64,000 bases of DNA from contig NZ_JACDXJ010000001.1 in assembly GCF_013520865.1 (NCBI RefSeq), forward strand, positions 3,160,001-3,224,000, in the 5' to 3' direction. The notes under the pieces were generated by a model that saw only the letters and a program-made list of their open reading frames with translations, was not told where the DNA came from and did no database searches. Positions 43,378 through 53,419 of this stretch are shown piece by piece. Numbering within the stretch: the first letter of the stretch is position 1; the number at the start of each line of letters is the position of its first letter. Both the position numbers and the translations under genes were made by a program. The DNA comes from Microvirga mediterraneensis (lineage in GTDB: Bacteria; Pseudomonadota; Alphaproteobacteria; Rhizobiales; Beijerinckiaceae).

Positions 43378-44700
43378 TTATTCGCGTTCGATGCGAATGA
43401 CTTGGGGCGGCTCGGCGATAAGACCATCCCTTGAGATCTTTTCCAAGGCCGAGCGGATCGAAGCCTCAGTTGCCGCATAGGTGATCAGCACGAGCGAAAC
43501 CGGCGCGCCCGACCGTCCATGCGGATCCTGCGTCGCGGCCACTTCCGAGCGCTTCTGCAGGATGCTCTCCAGGGAGATGTCGGCCTCGGCCATGCTCGTC
43601 GCCACACCCGCGGCGACGCCCGGACGGTCATGGACCGTCAGGCGGACGTAATAGCCGCCCTCGTGACGCTGCATCGGGGCGCGGGCAGCCTTCTCCAATT
43701 GGTCAGTCGGGGCGCCGAAAAGCGGCTGCACGTTGCCGGTGGCCACGTCGGCGATATCGGCCACGACCGCCGAGGCGGTCGCATCGCCTCCTGCGCCGGG
43801 TCCGATGAGCGTCAGTTCCCGCACCGCGTCGGCGTCGATGGTGACGGCATTGGTCACGCCCATGACCTGGGCGATAGAAGAGGTCCTCGGCACCATGGTC
43901 GGGTGCACGCGCTGCTCGATGCCGGTCTTGGTGCGCTCGGCGACGCCCAAAAGCTTGATGCGGAAGCCCAGTTCCTTGGCCATGGCAAGGTCGAGCGGCG
44001 TGATGGAGGAGATGCCCTCCACATAGATCGCATCTGCGTCGATCTCGGTGCCGAAGGCGAGGCTGGTGAGGATCGCGAGCTTGTGCGCCGTATCGAAGCC
44101 CTCGACGTCGAAGGTCGGATCGGCTTCGGCATAGCCGAGGCGCTGCGCGTCCTTCAGGCATTCGGCGAAGGTCAGCCCCTCGAGCTCCATGCGGGAAAGG
44201 ATGTAGTTGCAGGTGCCGTTGAGGATGCCGTAGAGGCGCGAGATCCGGTTGGCGGGCAGCGCCTCGCGCAGGGTCTTGATGATCGGGATGCCGCCCGCAA
44301 CGGATGCCTCGAAGGCCAGGGACACGCCCTTCCCTTCCGCCAGCTTCGCCAGCTCGAGACCGTGCTTGGCGAGCAGCGCCTTGTTGGCCGTGACCACGTG
44401 CTTACTGAGGGATAGAGCCGTCCGCACCGTCTCGAGGGCCGTACCGTCCGCACCGCCGACAAGCTCGACCACGCAATCCACGTTCGCTGAACGCGCCAGC
44501 TCGACCGGGCTGTCGAACCACGTGAATCGGGAGAGGTCGAAGCCGCGATCCTTGGCCCGGTCGCGAGCCGAGATGGCGACGACTTCGACCGGACGCCCGC
44601 CACGCTGGGCGACAGCCTCGTTCTGGCGGTCGAGAATGCGAATGACCGATGCGCCGACGGTGCCGAGGCCGGCAATGCCGACCCGAAGGGGACGTGTCAC
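43378..44700 (-). CDS. hom: Homoserine dehydrogenase
   Basis: This 440-residue enzyme reduces aspartate semialdehyde to homoserine for Thr and Met synthesis. It has an N-terminal Rossmann motif (LRVGIAGLGTVGASVIRIL), the substrate region GILNGTCNYILSRM and DPTFDVEGFDTAHKLAIL, and a C-terminal ACT domain (VRLTVHDRPGVAAGVATSM) that usually binds threonine as feedback inhibitor. I chose GTG at 44700 (VTRPLRVGIAG) because GAGGAG lies 9 bases upstream; the longer frame begins at a TTG without a site. Confidence 0.95.
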   Translation of the reverse strand: MTRPLRVGIAGLGTVGASVIRILDRQNEAVAQRGGRPVEVVAISARDRAKDRGFDLSRFTWFDSPVELARSANVDCVVELVGGADGTALETVRTALSLSKHVVTANKALLAKHGLELAKLAEGKGVSLAFEASVAGGIPIIKTLREALPANRISRLYGILNGTCNYILSRMELEGLTFAECLKDAQRLGYAEADPTFDVEGFDTAHKLAILTSLAFGTEIDADAIYVEGISSITPLDLAMAKELGFRIKLLGVAERTKTGIEQRVHPTMVPRTSSIAQVMGVTNAVTIDADAVRELTLIGPGAGGDATASAVVADIADVATGNVQPLFGAPTDQLEKAARAPMQRHEGGYYVRLTVHDRPGVAAGVATSMAEADISLESILQKRSEVAATQDPHGRSGAPVSLVLITYAATEASIRSALEKISRDGLIAEPPQVIRIERE

Positions 44701-44798
44701 GAACAACAGCTCCTCAAAATGTCGGGCTGCTTTTACGACCGCCAAGGTGTCCTGTCCATGCGGACGCGGAATCCTCGTGGATTCCGCCCCCGCGGAGA

Positions 44799-46019
44799 TC
44801 AGCCCCGGCGCACCATCGGCACCACGTTGTGGAGCGTCTGGTCAGCATTATCGAAGAACTTGCGGATGTTGCGGGCGGCCTGGCGGATGCGCTGCTCGTT
44901 TTCCACAAGGGCGATGCGCACATGATCGTCGCCGTGCTCGCCGAAGCCGATTCCCGGCGCCACCGCCACATCGGCTTTCTCCACCAGGAGCTTGGAGAAT
45001 TCGAGGCTGCCCATCGACCGGAACTTTTCCGGGATCTGCACCCAGGCGAACATGGAGGCGGTCGGCTCGGGAACCTCCCAGCCGGCCTTGGCGAAGGACT
45101 CGACCATCACGTCCCGGCGGCGCTTGTAGGTGGCGCGCATCTCGCGGATGCAGTCGTCCGGCCCGTTGAGGGCGGCGGTCGCCGCCACCTGGACCGGCGT
45201 GAAGGCGCCGTAATCGAGATAGGACTTCACCCGGGCCAGTGCCGCCAGAAGGCGCTCGTTGCCGACCGCGAAACCGATGCGCCAGCCGGCCATGGAGAAG
45301 GTCTTGGACATGGAGGTGAACTCCACCGCCACGTCGATGGCGCCGGGCACCTGCAGGATGGAGGGTGGCGGGTTCGACTCGTCGAAATAGACCTCCGAAT
45401 AGGCCAGATCCGACAGCAGGATCAGCTCGTGCTTCTTCGCGAAGGCCACGAGGTCCCGGTAGAAATCCAGGGACGCCACGTAGGCGGTCGGGTTCGACGG
45501 ATAGCAGACGACGAGGGCGACGGGCTTCGGGATCGAGTGCGCCACCGCCCGCTCGGCCGCCACGAAGAACTCGGGCGTCGGCTCGGCCGGGACCGACCGG
45601 ATGACGCCGCCGGCCATGAGGAAGCCGAAGGCGTGGATCGGGTAGCTCGGATTCGGCACCAGAATCACGTCGCCGGGCTCGGTGATCGCCTGGGCCATGT
45701 TGGCGAAGCCCTCCTTGGACCCCAGCGTCGCCACCACCTGGGTGTCGGGGTTGAGCTTCACCCCGAAGCGGCGCTCGTAATAGCCGGCCTGGGCCCGGCG
45801 CAGCCCGCCGATGCCCTTGGAGGCGGAGTAGCGGTCCGTGCGCGGCTTGCCGACGGTCTCGACGAGCTTGTCGATGACGTGCTGAGGTGCCTGAAGGTCC
45901 GGATTGCCCATGCCGAGGTCGATGATGTCGGCGCCGTTGGCCCGTGCGGCGGCCTTGATGCGGTTGACCTGCTCGAAGACGTAAGGCGGAAGGCGCTTAA
46001 TCCGGTAAAAGTCAGGCAT
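44799..46019 (-). CDS. Class I/II aminotransferase, LL-DAP aminotransferase/AlaC-like
   Basis: This 406-residue PLP enzyme has the PLP lysine in TSMSKTFSMAGWRIGFAVGN, preceded by LLSDLAYSEVYFDE and VVCYPSNPTA. It begins MPDFYRIKRLPPYVFEQVN, typical of the group annotated as LL-diaminopimelate aminotransferase or glutamate-pyruvate aminotransferase AlaC. It is immediately upstream of hom, so a role in aspartate-family or alanine amino acid metabolism is likely. Substrate preference cannot be assigned from sequence. Confidence 0.9.
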   Translation of the reverse strand: MPDFYRIKRLPPYVFEQVNRIKAAARANGADIIDLGMGNPDLQAPQHVIDKLVETVGKPRTDRYSASKGIGGLRRAQAGYYERRFGVKLNPDTQVVATLGSKEGFANMAQAITEPGDVILVPNPSYPIHAFGFLMAGGVIRSVPAEPTPEFFVAAERAVAHSIPKPVALVVCYPSNPTAYVASLDFYRDLVAFAKKHELILLSDLAYSEVYFDESNPPPSILQVPGAIDVAVEFTSMSKTFSMAGWRIGFAVGNERLLAALARVKSYLDYGAFTPVQVAATAALNGPDDCIREMRATYKRRRDVMVESFAKAGWEVPEPTASMFAWVQIPEKFRSMGSLEFSKLLVEKADVAVAPGIGFGEHGDDHVRIALVENEQRIRQAARNIRKFFDNADQTLHNVVPMVRRG

Positions 46020-46062
46020 GGGTCTCGTCCTCGGGCGGAATCACAGGATTCCGGTATAGGTT

Positions 46063-46464
46063 CTAAGGCGTTCTCTTGGAATTCGTCTTCTGGCGCGTCT
46101 GCTGCGACGTGTTGGCCGGAATCTTGACCGGCTCCGGAGGCGGCGTGTTGCCGAGTTCGGCGGCTGCGGCACCGGCGGCCTCGTTCCGGGCCCGTATGGC
46201 ATCGAGTTCCGCCTCGGCGGCCTTGATCTCGTCAGCGGTTCTTGCCGGCGTCTGCCGGGCCGGAACGGCCGTGCCGATCGGCATGTATTCCAGGTTCGCC
46301 GGCCTGGACTGAACCACGAAGTCCTGGCTCGCCGCCGTCTGCGGACCAGCCCCTACGGCACTAGCCACATCCCTGACGGGATTGAAGCCGCCGTTGCAGC
46401 CGGCAACCAGCATCGTTACGGCAACGGCCGACGCGCAGCGGATCAGAAAGGGCTTCATACGCAT
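46063..46464 (-). CDS. Small lipoprotein
   Basis: This 133-residue protein begins MRMKPFLIRCASAVAVTMLV, with lipobox LVAGC (lipidated Cys23). The mature part contains an Asp/Glu/Ala-rich helix (TADEIKAAEAELDAIRARNE) and a C-terminal Pro/Lys/Gln-rich tail. It is probably anchored to the outer membrane. The reading frame is much longer upstream on the minus strand, but that part is antisense to phaC and I reject it. No known domain is visible. Confidence 0.7.
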   Translation of the reverse strand: MRMKPFLIRCASAVAVTMLVAGCNGGFNPVRDVASAVGAGPQTAASQDFVVQSRPANLEYMPIGTAVPARQTPARTADEIKAAEAELDAIRARNEAAGAAAAELGNTPPPEPVKIPANTSQQTRQKTNSKRTP

Positions 46465-46575
46465 TGTGATACCTAAGATCTGCAACATGACTCTGGCATA
46501 CCCGACGGGTCGAACGGTAAGATGTCGGAAATGCGGCTTGCGAGCAATGCTGCTGCGATAGAGGGAGATCGCCTT

Positions 46576-48381
46576 ATGGACAAGCCATACGGTGAGGAGA
46601 AGACTCAAAGCCCCGTCCCGGACTTCGATGAACTCTCCCGTAACATGGCGCGCTTCGTCGAGGGAGCCGGCAAGGCTGCAGCCGCCTACCTCAAGCCCGT
46701 CCAGGAAGGCCAAGCTCCGGCCGAACTCTCGAGTGACGCTTCGGAAGCCATCAAGTCCCTCGGTCGCGTGGCCGAAGTTTGGATGAGCGATCCGCAGAAG
46801 AGCTTCGAGGCGCAGTCCCGTCTCGGAACGCAATTCCTGTCGCTCTGGGCCTCGACCCTGAAACGCGCGCAGGGGGAGCCCGCCGACCCGGTGGCCGAGC
46901 CCGAGCCCAGGGACAACCGCTTCAAGGACCCGGAATGGTCCGAGAATCCCATTTTCGACTTCCTGAAACAGGCTTATCTCATCTCGTCCCGCTGGGCCGA
47001 GGATCTCGTCGAGAACGCCGAAGGACTCGATGAACGGACGCGGCACAAGGCGCAGTTCTACCTCAAGCAGCTCTCGAGCGCGCTGTCGCCGTCCAACTTC
47101 CTGCTGACAAACCCGGAACTCATCCGCGAGACCCTCAAGGAGAACGGGGCCAATCTCGTGCGTGGCGTGAGCATGCTGGCGGAGGACATCGAAGCCGGCG
47201 GCGGCGAATTGAAGATCCGGCAATCGGACACGAGCCGGTTCAAGGTGGGCGAAAACATCGCCACCACGCCAGGCAAGGTGATCTTCCGCAACGACCTGAT
47301 CGAGCTGATCCAATACGCCCCCGTCACGGAAAAGGTCCTCAAGCGGCCGCTGCTGATCGTGCCGCCCTGGATCAACAAGTTCTACATCCTCGATCTCAAT
47401 CCGGAGAAAAGCTTCATCCGCTGGGCGGTCTCGCAGGGGCTCACCGTCTTCTGCATCTCCTGGGTGAACCCGGCCGAGCAGCACGCCGAAAAAGGCTTCG
47501 AGCACTACATGGTCGACGGCATCTTCGCCGCGCTCGACGCCATCGAGCAGGCGACGGGAGAGAAAAAGGTCACGGCCATCGGCTATTGCGTCGGCGGCAC
47601 GCTGCTGGCCACCACCCTCGCCTACATGGCAGCCAAGCGCGACAAGCGGATCGACAGCGCCACCTTCTTCACCGCGCAGGTGGATTTCACCCATGCGGGC
47701 GATCTGAAGATCTTCGCCGGCGAGGAGGAGGTCCGCAGCCTCGAAGCCACCATGAAGAAGCGCGGCTACCTCGAAGGCTCGCGCATGGCCAATGCGTTCA
47801 ACATGCTGCGGCCCAACGATCTGATCTGGCCCTATGTGGTCAACGTCTACATGAAGGGACAGTCGCCCTTCCCGTTCGACCTGCTCTACTGGAATGCCGA
47901 TTCCACCCGCATGCCTGCGGCGAACCACGCCTTCTATCTTCGCAACTGCTACCTCGAGAACAGGCTCGCCAAGGGCGAGATGGAGCTTGCCGGCGTGAAA
48001 CTGGACCTGAGGAAGGTGAAAATCCCGGTCTTCAACCTCGCCACGAAGGAGGACCACATCGCCCCGGCCCGCTCTGTGTTCGTCGGTTCGAAGATGTTCG
48101 GCGGGCCGGTCGATTACGTGCTCGCCGGCTCCGGCCACATCGCCGGAGTGGTCAATTCCCCCAGCAAGCCGAAGTACCAGTTCTGGACCGGCGGCCCCGT
48201 CGAGGGGGAGCTGGAGGATTGGGTGAAGCAGGCGACCGAGACGTCCGGCTCCTGGTGGCCCTACTGGTTCGACTGGATCAAGGCCCAGGCCCCCCGGATG
48301 GTCGCCGCGCGAGAGCCCGGAGGCGGCAAGCTGGAGCCGCTCTGCGACGCGCCGGGCACCTATGTTCTGGAAAAATCCTGA
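46576..48381 (+). CDS. phaC: Class I poly(3-hydroxyalkanoate) synthase PhaC
   Basis: This 601-residue enzyme polymerises (R)-3-hydroxyacyl-CoA into PHB/PHA storage granules. The lipase-like box is [13 protein letters not shown] with catalytic Cys338, together with Asp493 (TKEDHIAPA) and His521 (GSGHIAGVV). I chose ATG at 46576 (MDKPYGEEK) because GAGGGAG lies 8 bases upstream; ATG at 46522 is also in frame. The length is normal for class I. No other pha gene is adjacent. Confidence 0.95.
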   Translation: MDKPYGEEKTQSPVPDFDELSRNMARFVEGAGKAAAAYLKPVQEGQAPAELSSDASEAIKSLGRVAEVWMSDPQKSFEAQSRLGTQFLSLWASTLKRAQGEPADPVAEPEPRDNRFKDPEWSENPIFDFLKQAYLISSRWAEDLVENAEGLDERTRHKAQFYLKQLSSALSPSNFLLTNPELIRETLKENGANLVRGVSMLAEDIEAGGGELKIRQSDTSRFKVGENIATTPGKVIFRNDLIELIQYAPVTEKVLKRPLLIVPPWINKFYILDLNPEKSFIRWAVSQGLTVFCISWVNPAEQHAEKGFEHYMVDGIFAALDAIEQATGEKKVTAIGYCVGGTLLATTLAYMAAKRDKRIDSATFFTAQVDFTHAGDLKIFAGEEEVRSLEATMKKRGYLEGSRMANAFNMLRPNDLIWPYVVNVYMKGQSPFPFDLLYWNADSTRMPAANHAFYLRNCYLENRLAKGEMELAGVKLDLRKVKIPVFNLATKEDHIAPARSVFVGSKMFGGPVDYVLAGSGHIAGVVNSPSKPKYQFWTGGPVEGELEDWVKQATETSGSWWPYWFDWIKAQAPRMVAAREPGGGKLEPLCDAPGTYVLEKS

Positions 48382-48410
48382 CGCCCTTGAAGCATCCCAC
48401 CCCAAAGAAA

Positions 48411-48434
48411 AAGGCCGGCGGATCTGCCGGCCTT
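48411..48434. terminator. Bidirectional terminator between phaC and fadL
   Basis: AAGGCCGGC and GCCGGCCTT form a 9-bp stem with a six-base loop. It is preceded by AAAGAAA and followed by CTTAT, so it can serve both converging transcripts. Confidence 0.85.
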
Positions 48435-48456
48435 CTTATCGTCAGCTCGGGAAAGC

Positions 48457-49788
48457 TCAGTACTTGCGAACGAGCGGAACGGCCGGGATCGCGACCTTCG
48501 GGTTGTCCCAACGATAGCGCAGGCCAGCCGAGATGATATCCACGGAGGCATCCACGTCCGCCACGAAGGGGAGCCCCTCGAAGTCCTGATGCCCGGGAAG
48601 GATGCGGATATCCGTCTCCCTCGTGAAGATGTGCGTATAAGCCACGTCGAAGGACAGGCGGTCGTTCCACTGGTAGCCCACACCGATCGACGCCCAGATG
48701 CGGTCGTTGTCGGGGAGACGGGTGGAGCGGATCTCCGTATCGATCGGCGATTGCTCGTAGGCGAGACCCGCGCGCAGGGTCCACTGATCGTTCAGCTTGT
48801 AATCCGCGCCGAGGGAGTAGAAGAACCCGTCCTCGTAGTTGAGCGGAATGTCGGTGACGGCGCCGCCGCCGGGCCCGATCACGAGAGGCGTCTTGAGAAC
48901 GCTCCAGTTCGTCCACTCGAAGCCAGCATGGACCGTGATCGCCGGGGTGATGACCTGCGAAATGCCGACCGTCAACTGATCGGGGGTCTTCAGCTTCGCG
49001 GTGATCGGAAGGTTGGCGAAGGGACCGATGGAACCGAAGGGAGCCTGCAGGCTGCCCTCGAGCTCATGCTCGACCTGGGAACGGTAGCCGATACCGATGG
49101 TCGTACCGGCGAAAGGCGTGATCGTCACGCCGGCCGTGAAGCCGAAGCCGATATCGTCGCCGTCGAGGACAGCGCTCGGGGCGCCGGGCAGAGTCGCGGA
49201 GGCGCCGGGAGCGCCCGGGAAGGGCACAGCCCTCTTGAGGCGGATGTCGAAGTACTGCAGCGACGGGCCGACCGCGAACGAGAACCAGTCGTTCACCTTC
49301 ACGCCCAGGACCGGATTGACGTTCACGGAGAAGATCCGGGACGAACGCGAGTAGAGCTGACCCGACCAGTTCTGGCGCGGATCGGTCACGAGGCCATAGG
49401 GCGAGGTGCTGGAAAGACCGACCCAGAGCATGTCGTTGATCTGGAAGGAGCTGTATCCGGCCGGAACCAGCGCATCCTGACCGATATCGCCTGAGCCGCC
49501 GAACACGAAGGTCGGAACGGACGGAAGCGGGTTGATGTCGACCTGCGGGATAACGAGCGAAGCATGCCCCTCGCTCCACCAGCCCGGCATCATCGTGATG
49601 ACGGCCGGGTTCCAGAACATGGAGGAGAGGTAACCGGAACCGGAGGCGGCGCCTGCGAAGGAATAGCCCTGCGCCGTGGCGCTCTGCTCGCGCAGCGCGA
49701 AGGCACCCGCATGCGCGCTGCCCTGAGCGGCGATGAGCGCTGCGGCGGAAACCGCGGCCAGCGACAAGGAACGAGAGAGAAGACCCAT
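48457..49788 (-). CDS. OmpP1/FadL-family outer membrane porin
   Basis: This 443-residue outer-membrane beta barrel takes up hydrophobic compounds such as long-chain fatty acids. The signal peptide MGLLSRSLSLAAVSAAALIA is cleaved near SAHAG. The mature N-terminus GAFALREQSATAQGYSFAGA is the FadL hatch signature, followed by MFWNPAVITMMPG. The C-terminus ends in an aromatic-type barrel strand (PAVPLVRKY). AGGAAA precedes ATG. Its place opposite phaC could link lipid uptake to polymer storage, but that is only inference. Confidence 0.92.
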   Translation of the reverse strand: MGLLSRSLSLAAVSAAALIAAQGSAHAGAFALREQSATAQGYSFAGAASGSGYLSSMFWNPAVITMMPGWWSEGHASLVIPQVDINPLPSVPTFVFGGSGDIGQDALVPAGYSSFQINDMLWVGLSSTSPYGLVTDPRQNWSGQLYSRSSRIFSVNVNPVLGVKVNDWFSFAVGPSLQYFDIRLKRAVPFPGAPGASATLPGAPSAVLDGDDIGFGFTAGVTITPFAGTTIGIGYRSQVEHELEGSLQAPFGSIGPFANLPITAKLKTPDQLTVGISQVITPAITVHAGFEWTNWSVLKTPLVIGPGGGAVTDIPLNYEDGFFYSLGADYKLNDQWTLRAGLAYEQSPIDTEIRSTRLPDNDRIWASIGVGYQWNDRLSFDVAYTHIFTRETDIRILPGHQDFEGLPFVADVDASVDIISAGLRYRWDNPKVAIPAVPLVRKY

Positions 49789-50170
49789 GGAGATTTCCTG
49801 CCCTTATGCTTTTTGTGCGGGAGAATCCCGCCGTAAGGGCAATGTGCCAATGCTTAATTTTGGCCGCAATCCTTTCGTGAAACGCGAAGAGCGAATTAAC
49901 AATTTCTAAATTCGGCTTCTTACTTTCCTGTTTTACTTCCATTTACGTAACTGGCGCCGAATAAGCGGAAAGTACGCGCCAATGGTTCATATGTAAACCG
50001 ATGTATAGTCGGCCCTCATCTTGGGGCGGGCCGACTGTCGCCTGGACGTGGAAATCCGGCGCTTTGTTCGTTCTCGTGGCAAAACGGCAACATATTTGCG
50101 CCTGAAACATGCATTGTAGCTCGGCGCATTCGCGCCAATTATGCACGTGCCGTTACGATAGGAGCGCCTG
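49789..50170. other. Divergent intergenic region with one stem-loop
   Basis: This 382-bp region lies between the divergently oriented porin and FAH-family genes. It is less GC-rich than its neighbours. A perfect 9-bp inverted repeat, AGTCGGCCC ... GGGCCGACT, lies at 50007-50036 with a 12-base loop. It could be an operator or an RNA hairpin in the leader. I see no protein-coding frame. Confidence 0.45.
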
Positions 50171-51055
50171 ATGAAGCTGGTGAGATTTGGAGACGCTGGA
50201 CAGGAGAAGCCGGGACTGATCGATTCCAGCGGCCAGATCCGGGATCTGTCGGGCATCGTCGCCGACATCGATGGTTCTTCCCTGTCATCCGGAACCCTGG
50301 AGCGCATCCGCAAGACCGATCCTGCCACCCTCCCCGTCGTTCCGTCGGGCCAGCGCCTGGGCGCCTGCGTCGGACGGGTGCGCAACTTCATCGCCATCGG
50401 GCTGAACTACGCCGACCATGCGGCCGAGACGGGTGCGCCCATTCCGGCGGAACCGATCGTCTTCAACAAGGCCCCGTCCTGCATCGTCGGGCCCAATGAC
50501 GACGTGATCATCCCGCGCGGGTCGCAGAAGACCGATTGGGAGGTGGAGCTCGCCATCGTGATCGGCGAACGAGCATCCTATGTGGGCGCCAACGAGGCGG
50601 TCGATTACGTCGCCGGCTACTGCGTCTGCAACGACGTGTCGGAGCGCGAATACCAGCTGGAGCGCGGCGGCACCTGGACCAAGGGCAAGGGCTGCCCGAC
50701 CTTCGGCCCCCTTGGCCCCTGGCTCGTCACGAAGGACGAGGTGCCCAATCCGCAGAACCTCTCCATGTGGCTCGACGTCAACGGCGAGCGCGTGCAGAAC
50801 GGCTCGACCCAGACCATGATCTTCAACGTGGCGCAGATCGTCTCATACGTGTCGCATTTCATGATCCTCGAGCCCGGTGACGTGATCACCACCGGCACCC
50901 CGCCCGGCGTCGGCATGGGCATGAAGCCCCAGCGCTATCTGAAGGCCGGCGACGTGGTGTCCCTCGGCATCGAAGGCCTCGGCGAGCAGCGCCAGCGCTT
51001 CGTCGCCTTCGACGGGCCACAGGTCGACACCAGCAAGAGCTGGAAGGGGCAGTAA
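50171..51055 (+). CDS. Fumarylacetoacetate hydrolase-family protein
   Basis: This 294-residue FAH-fold protein begins MKLVRFGDAGQEKPGLIDSS. The metal-binding acids lie in KTDWEVELAIVIG and a further acid in VCNDVSEREYQLE. FNKAPSCIVGPNDDVIIP and TTGTPPGVGMGMKP are also typical. Family members cleave C-C bonds or isomerise or decarboxylate keto acids, such as ureidoglycolate lyase or acylpyruvase. The substrate cannot be assigned here. It is monocistronic. Confidence 0.9.
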   Translation: MKLVRFGDAGQEKPGLIDSSGQIRDLSGIVADIDGSSLSSGTLERIRKTDPATLPVVPSGQRLGACVGRVRNFIAIGLNYADHAAETGAPIPAEPIVFNKAPSCIVGPNDDVIIPRGSQKTDWEVELAIVIGERASYVGANEAVDYVAGYCVCNDVSEREYQLERGGTWTKGKGCPTFGPLGPWLVTKDEVPNPQNLSMWLDVNGERVQNGSTQTMIFNVAQIVSYVSHFMILEPGDVITTGTPPGVGMGMKPQRYLKAGDVVSLGIEGLGEQRQRFVAFDGPQVDTSKSWKGQ

Positions 51056-51082
51056 CGCCCCTACCCAAGATGCAGCTACGTC

Positions 51083-51105
51083 ATGGCCGGCCTCGTGCCG
51101 GCCAT
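51083..51105. repeat. REP-like palindrome, copy 2
   Basis: ATGGCCGGC, CTCGT, GCCGGCCAT form a perfect 9-bp stem with a five-base loop, between the convergent FAH-family and argC genes. It resembles the palindromes at 42266 and 55982. Confidence 0.7.
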
Positions 51106-51127
51106 CTTGATCCGGAACAGTGCGGCC

Positions 51128-52096
51128 TCAGACGAGCCCCAGCATCAGCTGGATGTTCTGCACGGCCGCGCCGGACGCACCCTTGCCGAGATTGTCGAGC
51201 CGGGCCACCAGGACGGCGTGGTTGTAGCTGTCGTTCTTGAAGACGAAGAGTTCCAGCCGGTCGGTATCGTTCAGGGCCTCCGGCTCGATCCGCTCGACTT
51301 TCCTGCCGTCCCGGAGCGTCGGCACGACGCTGACGAGGCCGCCGTCCTGGTAATGCTTCAGGAGAGATTCCTGGAGGTCGGCGGCCTTCGGCTTGCCGGG
51401 CAGCAGATCGAGATGCAGCGGCACGCTCACGAGCATGCCCTGCCGGAAATTGCCCACGGACGGAATGAAGATCGGCCGCCGGGTCAGGCCGGTATATTTC
51501 TGCAGTTCGGGCACGTGCTTGTGCTCGAAGCCGAGACCATAAAGTTCGAAGGACGGGGCCGTGCCGGCCTCATAGGCTTCGATCATCGCGCGCCCGCCGC
51601 CGCTATAGCCGCTGACGGCGTTCACGCTGATCGGGTAATCGGCCGGAACGAGGCCCGCATCGACCAGCGGCCGGATGAGCGCGATGGCGCCTGTCGGATA
51701 GCACCCGGGATTGGCCACCCGGTCCGCCTCGGCAACCGCCTCCCGCTGAACGGGGTCGAGTTCGGCAAAGCCGTAGACCCAGCCGGGGGCGACCCGGTGG
51801 GCGGTGCTGGCATCGAGGATCTTCGGCTTCCTGCCGCTCAGGGCGTCGACGAGGCTCACGGTCTCCCGGGCGGCATCGTCGTGAAGGCAGAGCACCACGA
51901 GATCCACATCGGCCAGGATCTCCCGCTTGGCTTGCGGGTCCTTGCGCCGCTCGGGATCGATGCTGCGGAGGGCGACGCCCTTCACGTCCTTCAGGCGCTC
52001 GCGGATGCCGAGGCCCGTGGTGCCGGCCTCGCCGTCGATGAAGACCGTCCTGGTCTGCTGGTCGAAGGCTGATGATCTGTCGAGCGTCGCGGTCAT
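51128..52096 (-). CDS. argC: N-acetyl-gamma-glutamyl-phosphate reductase (type 2)
   Basis: This 322-residue NADPH-dependent enzyme of arginine synthesis reduces N-acetylglutamyl phosphate to the semialdehyde. The catalytic Cys is in [13 protein letters not shown], with [17 protein letters not shown] at the nucleotide site and [12 protein letters not shown] carrying the conserved histidine. The length matches the short, type 2 ArgC. It lies downstream of rpsI on the same strand, with an oppositely oriented gene and an intrinsic terminator in between. Confidence 0.94.
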   Translation of the reverse strand: MTATLDRSSAFDQQTRTVFIDGEAGTTGLGIRERLKDVKGVALRSIDPERRKDPQAKREILADVDLVVLCLHDDAARETVSLVDALSGRKPKILDASTAHRVAPGWVYGFAELDPVQREAVAEADRVANPGCYPTGAIALIRPLVDAGLVPADYPISVNAVSGYSGGGRAMIEAYEAGTAPSFELYGLGFEHKHVPELQKYTGLTRRPIFIPSVGNFRQGMLVSVPLHLDLLPGKPKAADLQESLLKHYQDGGLVSVVPTLRDGRKVERIEPEALNDTDRLELFVFKNDSYNHAVLVARLDNLGKGASGAAVQNIQLMLGLV

Positions 52097-52161
52097 GGTC
52101 GATCCAATCTGTCGTCGATGCTGGAGATAGGGCGAAACGCTTCAGCCCCGCAAGGTTTCAG

Positions 52162-52191
52162 AAAAACAAAAGCCGCGCTCCTGGCGCGGCT
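52162..52191 (-). terminator. Intrinsic terminator 65-95 bases upstream of argC
   Basis: On the minus strand AGCCGCGC, loop CAGGA, GCGCGGCT form a perfect 8-bp stem followed by TTTGTTTTTC. It points toward argC. It either stops antisense or read-through transcription from the rpsI side or acts as an attenuator in the argC leader. Confidence 0.75.
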
Positions 52192-52382
52192 GGCAGACGA
52201 GCGGACGAACAGCCCTCATCGCAGGCGCGCAGGCGCGGCGAAGAAGCAACGTCGGATGTCTGAAAAGATCGTCATGAGCGGATCTATGCCGTCACGAGGC
52301 CACGCTTGTCAAGGAACCGCATCGGAACCAGCGAGCGCCCCCGAGGTTGCCACCGCAGTCTCAGGTCAGATAGGCGGATCGC

Positions 52383-52883
52383 ATGGCAGGCACGGCGAAG
52401 AAGACCAATCCCAAGCTCTGGGAGACGGTGAAGGCGAAGGTGACAAAGGGGGCGAAGGGCGGCAAACCCGGTCAGTGGTCGGCTCGCAAAGCCCAGATGG
52501 CAGTCGCGGAATACAAGAAGGAAGGCGGCAGCTACGAGGGCCGCAAGTCCGCCGCCAATCATCTCCGGAAATGGGAGGATGAGGATTGGGGCACGAAGTC
52601 CGGCCGGAAGAGCGGCGAGACCGGAGAGCGCTACCTGCCGGCGAAGAGCCGCAAGGCGCTGACGGACGGCGAGTACAAGCGAACCACCGAGAAGAAGCGG
52701 GCCGACACGCGCAAGGGCCGACAATTCTCCAAGCAGCCGCGGGACATCGCCAAGAAGGCCGCCGCCGCGCGAAAGACCCCGTCTTCCGTCACCAAGGCGC
52801 AGCTCATGAAGCGGGCGCGCCGGCGGGACATTCCCGGCCGCTCGCGCATGACCAAGGCCGAACTGGAACGCGCCCTGGCCTGA
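52383..52883 (+). CDS. Basic DUF5872/DUF6321-like protein
   Basis: This 166-residue, Lys/Arg-rich protein has KKTNPKLWETVKAKVTKGAK followed by PGQWSARKAQMAVAEYKKEG and a C-terminal Rho-N/SAP-like helix pair (TKAQLMKRARRRDIPGRSRM, then TKAELERALA). The basic charge and the end domain suggest nucleic-acid binding. The family has no established function that I know of. It stands opposite the ribosomal and argC genes, inserted between them. Confidence 0.78.
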   Translation: MAGTAKKTNPKLWETVKAKVTKGAKGGKPGQWSARKAQMAVAEYKKEGGSYEGRKSAANHLRKWEDEDWGTKSGRKSGETGERYLPAKSRKALTDGEYKRTTEKKRADTRKGRQFSKQPRDIAKKAAAARKTPSSVTKAQLMKRARRRDIPGRSRMTKAELERALA

Positions 52884-52889
52884 ACGCGA

Positions 52890-52915
52890 AAAGGGCGGCC
52901 CGAGAGCCGCCCTTT
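52890..52915. terminator. Bidirectional terminator between DUF5872-like gene and rpsI
   Basis: AAAGGGCGGC, six bases, then GCCGCCCTTT form a 10-bp stem with A-rich and T-rich flanks, between two convergent genes. Confidence 0.9.
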
Positions 52916-52939
52916 CCGAAATGTCTGCTTGAAGAAGCC

Positions 52940-53416
52940 TTAGCGCTTCGAGAACTGGAAGCTGCGGCGAGCCTTCTTCTTACCGTACTTCTTACGCTCG
53001 ACGACGCGCGGATCGCGGGTCAGGAAGCCTTCCTTCTTGAGCGGGCCGCGAAGCTCCGGCTCATAGTAGGTCAGCGCCTTGGCGAGGCCGTGACGGACCG
53101 CGCCGGCCTGGCCGGAGAGACCGCCACCGTCGACGTTGACGGTGATGTCGTACTGGCCTTCGCGCTGGGCGATCTGAAGCGGCTGAGCGAGGATCATGCG
53201 CAGCACGGGACGGGCGAAGTACACCTCGGCCGAACGGCCGTTGATGACGATCTTGCCGGAGCCGGGCTTGATCCACACGCGGGCGACAGCGTCCTTACGC
53301 TTGCCGGTGGCATAAGCGCGGCCGTGCGCGTCAAGCTTCTGGACGTGCTTCGGAGCTTCCGGAGCGGCGGCCTGGGCGTTCTGGCCCAGATCGGCGAGAG
53401 ACTGAAGAGTCGCCAT
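52940..53416 (-). CDS. rpsI: 30S ribosomal protein S9
   Basis: This 158-residue protein has an Ala/Gln-rich N-terminal extension, the conserved core [20 protein letters not shown] and the C-terminal [17 protein letters not shown] that reaches the ribosomal P site. The terminal SKR is the universally conserved end. Its ribosome binding site GAGGG overlaps the last codons of rplM, 3 bases upstream. Confidence 0.98.
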   Translation of the reverse strand: MATLQSLADLGQNAQAAAPEAPKHVQKLDAHGRAYATGKRKDAVARVWIKPGSGKIVINGRSAEVYFARPVLRMILAQPLQIAQREGQYDITVNVDGGGLSGQAGAVRHGLAKALTYYEPELRGPLKKEGFLTRDPRVVERKKYGKKKARRSFQFSKR

Positions 53417-53419
53417 GGA

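Noticed and set aside
46465..48405. A 780-codon leftward frame
   Set aside because: Only its last 133 codons (46063-46464) look like a gene, a lipoprotein; the rest is antisense to phaC.
47586..48536. 316-codon Arg-rich rightward frame
   Set aside because: Out-of-frame shadow of phaC running past its stop.
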